Below, piece after piece: positions 58,521 to 64,000 of a stretch of 64,000 nt of DNA; position 1 is the first letter of the stretch, and every line of letters begins with the position of its first letter. The DNA lies in contig CAMPEQ010000006.1 in assembly GCA_946803585.1 (NCBI GenBank), positions 1-64,000 on the forward strand. The letters are read 5' to 3'. The stretch comes from an uncultured Actinomycetes bacterium (GTDB lineage Bacteria; Actinomycetota; Actinomycetes; S36-B12; UBA10799). A program made the translations under genes and the position numbers. The notes beneath the pieces are model-generated. The model made no database searches. It had not been told where the DNA came from and worked only from the letters and a program-made list of their open reading frames with translations.

Positions 58521-60066
58521 AGGTGGCCTCGATAAGCCAGCTATTACGTTGCACTAGACATAGATGAGCTTGTTGTGAGCCGTTGGAGTCACTGGTCAGC
58601 AGTTGAAACCGGGCGAAGCGACGGTGGGAGTCGGCCTCCCACCAATGTTCATCGGTGAGCCAAGGTCCCGCCCAGGCAGTGATGGTGTGAACTTTTCCGT
58701 TCCCTAGCTCTAGGCGGACAGGTCGTTCAGTGACATCTCCACGAGCGGTTACCGCAACGGGCCCGGCTGCGCCGAAGACGTCAACCGGTAGTGGATTGGA
58801 GTGCAGGACAGCCGGTGAGGGGGCAGGAATTTGTCCTGGCCAGGGCATCGGGGGATCAATCGTAGGAGTGGGTTTACCCCAGGGAACATAGTGAACTCGG
58901 TCGCTAGGTCCGCGACCGCCGCCAAGAAGAACAGTGAACACCCCCGCTGATCCGAGTAGTCCGCGAACACGGTCGAGACCTCGGACAGCACGTCGATCTG
59001 CGGCTGACATCTCCCCCCACAAGCTGACCTGTAGATCGGCGGAACCGGCTACCTCATCTGCCGTGATTCGAATGAGACTGATCCCCGCACTTGGCATTGC
59101 GACATCGGCGTCGGTGCTACCTAGCCAGCCTGCTAGTTGCCAACGAATCCGCTCAAGGATGGTCTCGCTATCAAAGACTGGACTAGCTCGCCATTGACGC
59201 GTGTTCTCTTCAGCATGCTCGGTGTGCAGATCAACGCGAAGTTGGGTGCATGCCAGGCCTCGTTGGGTGAGGAGTTCCATGAACTCACCGACGAGTGGCT
59301 TTGCAGTAAAGGTGGCGATATCGACTCGCTCGGCTGGTGGATCGAGTTCGACGGCCAACGTGAGTTCCTGGGTTGGCTGATGGATTGCGAGCGGCGTTGG
59401 GTCGATACCGCGAGCTAGCGCATGAGACAGCGCGGCGGAACTACCGAATCGAGACAACACCGCGCGGGTGGGTAGAGCCGCGAACTGTCCAAGAGTGTGG
59501 ATTCCTAGTCGACGTGACAATGTCGTTAATTCTTCAATCCCAAGAGTTGAAATTGGGAACGGTGCGAGGAACTCCTGGGTGCGGCCGGTGGGAACGATCT
59601 CGCCGGTTCGCTCGCGAGCGGTTTGCGCGGCGCAGTAGGCGCCAAAACGACTGTCGGCGATCCCTATTCGTGGTGTCTGACCGCTTGATTCCGGCCACAG
59701 ATTCAATAGGTGGGTAGTGAGTTCTCGTTCACCACCGTAATAGCGGCTAGGCCCAGCCACAGGGACGGTACACAGCCCCGGTTCACTCACTTCAAGTCGA
59801 GGGACTGCCACTAACAAAGTTGTAACGATGGCTTCGAACGCTTGAGCATCGCGGTAGGGGTCAGTAGCTAATACAGCTAAGTCAGGGCTGTGGCTTTTTG
59901 CCTCCCGACGACGTTGGCCAATCCGAACGCCGTGCTGGTAGGCGCCGGGGGAGCAGACCGTCACGACCCCGCCCTCGACAACAACAACAGGGTCAGCCAA
60001 GCAAAGCCCGGCGGCAGTAATCGGCCAGTGCGCAAACCAAAGTGCGGCAGATCGCATATAACTCAC
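58513..60066 (-). CDS. imuB: ImuB-like Y-family DNA polymerase homologue
   Basis: ALWFAHWPITAAGLCLADPVVVVEGGVVTVCSPGAYQHGVRIGQRRREA...HTLGQFAALPTRAVLSRFG; between dnaE2 and imuA'. Confidence 0.9.
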   Translation of the reverse strand: MSYMRSAALWFAHWPITAAGLCLADPVVVVEGGVVTVCSPGAYQHGVRIGQRRREAKSHSPDLAVLATDPYRDAQAFEAIVTTLLVAVPRLEVSEPGLCTVPVAGPSRYYGGERELTTHLLNLWPESSGQTPRIGIADSRFGAYCAAQTARERTGEIVPTGRTQEFLAPFPISTLGIEELTTLSRRLGIHTLGQFAALPTRAVLSRFGSSAALSHALARGIDPTPLAIHQPTQELTLAVELDPPAERVDIATFTAKPLVGEFMELLTQRGLACTQLRVDLHTEHAEENTRQWRASPVFDSETILERIRWQLAGWLGSTDADVAMPSAGISLIRITADEVAGSADLQVSLWGEMSAADRRAVRGLDRVRGLLGSAGVFTVLLGGGRGPSDRVHYVPWGKPTPTIDPPMPWPGQIPAPSPAVLHSNPLPVDVFGAAGPVAVTARGDVTERPVRLELGNGKVHTITAWAGPWLTDEHWWEADSHRRFARFQLLTSDSNGSQQAHLCLVQRNSWLIEATYD

Positions 60067-60758
60067 CCTGCTCGTTGTATGCCGTCGGTGAGATGCTCAC
60101 TAGCGCCGACCAAAAGTTCAGCCTGTCGGGGCCGACCGCCAATGCGCCGACCGGACACTTGCACAGTGAGGGACTGCGAGCGTAGGGCTCCGTAACCATC
60201 AGCGATTCCGTACCAGCGAACGGCCGCTGGGGTAAATAGCAGATCTGGTTGCTCAGGCCAATCGTGCGGATCTACCAAAATCAGAACACTATGGCGTTGA
60301 CGGGCTCGTGCAAGTAGTCGACGGGCATCACTTGGGCGACACCTAGCGCGGGTACTGCCGGAGCGCGGTAGGCGAAGTACAACGAGCTCAACTGAGTCCA
60401 GTAGCGCTGCCGTCACATCCAGCCAGCGATCACCTGGGTCAGGAATTAGTGCTAGATGGTTAAGTGGAACCCCTTGTTCGACTCCGGCCTGAGCGCCAAG
60501 CTCGGGTAAGCCGATAACCCCACCCCAGCGCCCCTGCTCCATAGGCCCGGCAAGTAGTTGAAGTAGTAGTGAGGTTTGACCTGGGCCGCCGCCGATACCA
60601 ACAGTGCTTCCCGGCCGCAAGCAGCCACCGGGAACTAGCGCCGCCAACTCAGTGATTAATCGAAACTCTTCATGGGCTCGATCGGATTCACGGGCGCTAG
60701 TTATCGGGACACCCGGTTCACTAGGTGTGCTTGCGAGCAGTTCCGCGAGGGCCATCAC
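60063..60758 (-). CDS. ImuA'-like RecA-related accessory protein
   Basis: VPGGCLRPGSTVGIGGGPGQTSLLLQLLAGP...; overlaps imuB start; SOS box upstream. Start GTG 60758 or ATG 60755. Confidence 0.82.
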   Translation of the reverse strand: MMALAELLASTPSEPGVPITSARESDRAHEEFRLITELAALVPGGCLRPGSTVGIGGGPGQTSLLLQLLAGPMEQGRWGGVIGLPELGAQAGVEQGVPLNHLALIPDPGDRWLDVTAALLDSVELVVLRLPRSGSTRARCRPSDARRLLARARQRHSVLILVDPHDWPEQPDLLFTPAAVRWYGIADGYGALRSQSLTVQVSGRRIGGRPRQAELLVGASEHLTDGIQRAG

Positions 60759-60767
60759 CCAACTGTA

Positions 60768-60783
60768 TCGAACATACGTTCGA
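60768..60783 (-). promoter_or_regulatory. LexA/SOS box upstream of imuA'
   Basis: Perfect palindrome tcgaacatacgttcga, matching the TCGAAC-N4-GTTCGA mycobacterial-type SOS box. Confidence 0.88.
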
Positions 60784-60818
60784 ATGGAATAGCACTTTTG
60801 GGGGAGGCCGCTATTTCA

Positions 60819-62087
60819 CTATTTCGGGTTAGTCGTTACTAGGACGCCGAGGCACATCTCGTCAGTCGTGCCTTCACCCCAAAGAACATAGCGCGGCTCG
60901 GTACCCGCCAATGATGGAAGAAGCGAACGCAACTCTGGGTTGTGGGTGCAGCGCACCCGGACGGTATCTCCGGCCGCCAGCTCCACCGGCTCCTTCAAGG
61001 GTTTGGCTCCTTGATTGTCGAAGTCCCAATTGTCGATATCCAAAACGTTCTGCTCTCTTGGGGTTCCGGGGTTTACATCGATAGAAATCCGCTGGCCCAG
61101 CAAATGCATGTGCCCCGCCGCTGCCATGATTGTTGTCTTCTCCGACATTCGTCGAACACACGATTGGGTTTTGCCAGCTTTCGGTGCTAGCGGATTGCCA
61201 TCACAAAGCAACTGCAATCCGGCGATCGTGCGTCCCGTTCCTTCCCCGAACCGGGAGATGACATCGCCCATAGCGTTATCTCGATCGCACAGTCGCCCGT
61301 TCTCTTCCGGCAGACAAGGGAGCTCGACCGGAGCAGGTAGCAGCATTGTGTGAACGCCGGTAACCCCTTGGGTTACGTTGCTCAGTCGCAGTCGAATCGC
61401 GCTCGAATCGACTCCTTGTGCCTCACGCAGGTTGTAGTGCATCTGCAACACGATCTGGGTTCCGGCAGGCATCTCGACGCCACTGCCACGCGGATAGATT
61501 GACTCCTTGCCGCCCGGCGCCCACGCTGCCAGCCACGGGGCATCGTCAAGTTCGGCCAAGGCGCTCGACCCCGCGGGGGCAGGGATCAACGAACCGCCAA
61601 AGCAGGTCCATCCTGGTCCGCGGTCTCGTGAATCTAGGTACTGCGCGTCGGAGATCTGTTCGGGTGTCACTCGATACAAGATGGCGTGGTGGACGAGTTC
61701 CACATTGTCTGGAACGACTTGGACGCCCGTGAGAGTTGCGTCGGTGGACAGATTCGGGTCGAGCAGGAAGCAGCGGTAATCATCCGTACCACCGTTGGGA
61801 GCGGCAGGGGTATAAGAACCGTTCGGGACCCCAAGTGAGACGAACTCCTCGTCAGCTCGTAACGGTGCGGTCGCAATCTGGGACTTGGTGACTGACCCGT
61901 GATTCGTATGTCCAAGGCCCGCGGCGCTTGGCTCGTCATCGGATATGAAGGTGCCAGCAAACGCAAAGACTGCGATTGCTCCGACCCCGATCAGCAACCC
62001 AACAACGGCCACCAGCAAAACAACAGGTGGACGTCGCTTTCCATCGAGACCCCCGTGAGCAGGTTCATGGGGATCGGAGGAGGACAT
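60819..62087 (-). CDS. Membrane-anchored copper type II monooxygenase-like protein (PHM fold)
   Basis: N-terminal TM; VELVHHAILYRV, IVLQMHYN, AGHMHLLGQ and TTDEMCLG motifs correspond to PHM copper-ligand motifs. Confidence 0.82.
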   Translation of the reverse strand: MSSSDPHEPAHGGLDGKRRPPVVLLVAVVGLLIGVGAIAVFAFAGTFISDDEPSAAGLGHTNHGSVTKSQIATAPLRADEEFVSLGVPNGSYTPAAPNGGTDDYRCFLLDPNLSTDATLTGVQVVPDNVELVHHAILYRVTPEQISDAQYLDSRDRGPGWTCFGGSLIPAPAGSSALAELDDAPWLAAWAPGGKESIYPRGSGVEMPAGTQIVLQMHYNLREAQGVDSSAIRLRLSNVTQGVTGVHTMLLPAPVELPCLPEENGRLCDRDNAMGDVISRFGEGTGRTIAGLQLLCDGNPLAPKAGKTQSCVRRMSEKTTIMAAAGHMHLLGQRISIDVNPGTPREQNVLDIDNWDFDNQGAKPLKEPVELAAGDTVRVRCTHNPELRSLLPSLAGTEPRYVLWGEGTTDEMCLGVLVTTNPK

Positions 62088-62222
62088 ACGCCATTCTCAC
62101 CCCTCGCGAGGAATATGACTAGTCAGTCTGACAATCGCCAGGGTGGGCGACTGTCGTCGATGCTGAGTAGGATCTAGTGCAGTCAGTTCGCTAGCGCCAC
62201 AACGGACGGAAGGGATCGTCAC

Positions 62223-64000
62223 ATGTTGGCCAAACGAGGCCTTGTATTTGTTGTCCTACTCCTACTGACGCTCGGCGGTTTGCTGTATCCGTTGATGGGA
62301 AGTTCGTCTGAGTCCTCTACCGAGTTGACCACGATCACTGACTACTCCGCTGAGTTCAACGTGGACGACAGCGGAACAATGACGACTACCGAGGTATTGA
62401 CCGTAAACTTCCCGATTCCTCGGCGTGGGATCTTCCAGTTCTTCGACGTCGTTAACCCGTCTGATCCCAAGGGTCGCTATATCCCAGAGGTTGATTCGGT
62501 CACACGCGATGGGTTCGCTGAACCGTACGAGACCTTCTGGGAGAGTAACGACACGATCTACACATTGAAGATCGGTGACGCGGATGTAACGCTGCCGGTC
62601 GGCACCCATACGTACACGATTCGCTACACCACCGATGGTGTCATCTCCCCGATAACCGCAGGCGCGGATAAGACCTTCGAGTCCACAGCAGGTACCGAGG
62701 CATCAGATTCGCAGTCGGCGTTCTTCTGGAACGTCATTGCCCCTGGCTGGCAGATGCCAATCAAGAACGCAACTGTCAAAGTGAACCTGCCTAGTGCTGC
62801 CGGCGAGGTCCAATGCGCGGCCGGTGCGACATCCGGTGGGGCAGGCATTGCTGCTGGATTCAAACCCTGTGACATCACCGGTGCTGGCACGCCTAATCTG
62901 ACGCTCACGGCGCAGAACATTCCGCCGGTCAGCGGAATGACCGTCCGAGCAACCATGCAGCCCGCGAACCCACCGCAGGTCACCTTGCCTTGGTCGGCTA
63001 GCTGGGATGCGGTGCTTGGGCGAACCGTCCCGCTCGTATTCCTCGTTGCGCTGCTTTCCGTCGTAGGAGCAGTCGTTGGATTCCTGTGGGCGCGAGCCTC
63101 GCGCGAGGACCCGCCCGGCTTCCCAGTGATGTATGGGCCACCAGACGGACTCGGACCAGCCCAGACCAGATACATGGCTTACGAGGACGTGGGCAGCCAC
63201 GGACTAGCTGCGACGTTGTACTACCTGGCAGATAAGCGCCTTATAGAGCTCGAACAACGAGCCGATGACTCTTGGCTCGTGACGGGAACCGGCACTGCCG
63301 AGCAGTGGGCGGCCATTGACCCGGTTAGTCGCGAAGCGGCTAAGAAGATTGGGGTCACTAAAGCTGGCGGTACCTTTATCGCGAAGAAGACGAAGGCCGC
63401 AGGTGAGAAGCTCGCTAAGGCAAAGACCAGCATCACAACTGAGACTCGGGAATGGAGCCACGATTCGGGGCTCACCGTGACGGCAGCGGGCGAGCAACTC
63501 GGTCGTGTCCTGTGGATGGCATCGATTGTGTTCGCCGGGATTGGCTTCATCTTTGGTCCGGCGACCATGTATGGCTTACCGTTCGCGGTGTTCGCGCTGG
63601 CCGGTATCAACTTCATCAAGACCGGTGTTGGAACCCGCCGAACGACTGCCGGGCGTGACGTTTGGTCCCGATCTGCCGGATTTGAGCGCCTGCTGTCGAC
63701 CGACTCGTCGCAGGACCGGTTCGACTTCGCCGCCAACAAAGACCTCTTCATCAGCTTCATCCCGTACGCCGTCGCGTTTGGGGTTGCAGATAAGTGGGCT
63801 GAGAAGTACCGCATGTATACCCACGAAGAACCACCGAGTCCGTTCTGGTACCCCTACGGTCTGTACGGCGGTGCGGGTCTGTACTCGGCAGGGGGTGGCG
63901 GAGGTGGCTTTGACTCTGCTCTCTCCTCGGCAATCGGCACGTACCAGGCTTCGCAGTCCGCGAGTAGTGGCGGAGGCGGAGGCGGAGGTGGCGGCGGAGG
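62223..64000 (+). CDS. DUF2207-type membrane protein, 3' truncated by window end
   Basis: Open frame from ATG 62223 (MLAKRGLVFVVLLLLTLGGLLYPL...ITDYSAEFNVDDSGTMTTTEVLTV...) with no stop before 64000, so it is absent from the ORF track; Gly-rich C-terminus. Confidence 0.83.
   Translation, partial: MLAKRGLVFVVLLLLTLGGLLYPLMGSSSESSTELTTITDYSAEFNVDDSGTMTTTEVLTVNFPIPRRGIFQFFDVVNPSDPKGRYIPEVDSVTRDGFAEPYETFWESNDTIYTLKIGDADVTLPVGTHTYTIRYTTDGVISPITAGADKTFESTAGTEASDSQSAFFWNVIAPGWQMPIKNATVKVNLPSAAGEVQCAAGATSGGAGIAAGFKPCDITGAGTPNLTLTAQNIPPVSGMTVRATMQPANPPQVTLPWSASWDAVLGRTVPLVFLVALLSVVGAVVGFLWARASREDPPGFPVMYGPPDGLGPAQTRYMAYEDVGSHGLAATLYYLADKRLIELEQRADDSWLVTGTGTAEQWAAIDPVSREAAKKIGVTKAGGTFIAKKTKAAGEKLAKAKTSITTETREWSHDSGLTVTAAGEQLGRVLWMASIVFAGIGFIFGPATMYGLPFAVFALAGINFIKTGVGTRRTTAGRDVWSRSAGFERLLSTDSSQDRFDFAANKDLFISFIPYAVAFGVADKWAEKYRMYTHEEPPSPFWYPYGLYGGAGLYSAGGGGGGFDSALSSAIGTYQASQSASSGGGGGGGGGG

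Overview
The window is a gene-dense, moderately high-GC bacterial chromosome segment. Family content and gene order point to an actinobacterium. Nearly all of it is core metabolism: cytochrome bc1/aa3 genes (qcrCAB, ctaE), trpD, PimB/MptB-type mannosyltransferases and GT87-like membrane proteins, a NarL-type two-component system, START/SRPBCC proteins with an ArsA ATPase, ROK glucokinase, PlsC, GlpK, PPi-type phosphofructokinase, two DHA2-type MFS transporters, class II DAHP synthase, a PASTA Ser/Thr kinase, carotenoid genes (crtYc/crtYd, crtB), CorA, PiT plus a DUF47 protein, a CHAP protein, an ABC exporter pair, PPDK, a patatin, an OafA-like acyltransferase, an ImuA'-ImuB-DnaE2 mutasome, a PHM-like copper monooxygenase and a DUF2207 protein cut by the window end. 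The left ~36 kb resembles the M. tuberculosis Rv2174-Rv2196 neighbourhood (recalled gene order). I saw no CRISPR array, rRNA, tRNA, IS element, prophage or obvious defence island. The best leads are (i) a bacterial PHM-type protein that keeps all six copper-ligand positions, (ii) an ArsC/LMW-phosphatase homologue whose nucleophilic Cys is Asp, (iii) a perfect mycobacterial-type SOS box just upstream of imuA', and (iv) a receiver-like protein with degenerate phosphorylation residues between ctaE and trpD. I do not claim a wholly new system. All homology calls are from recognising motifs by eye; no searches were run.
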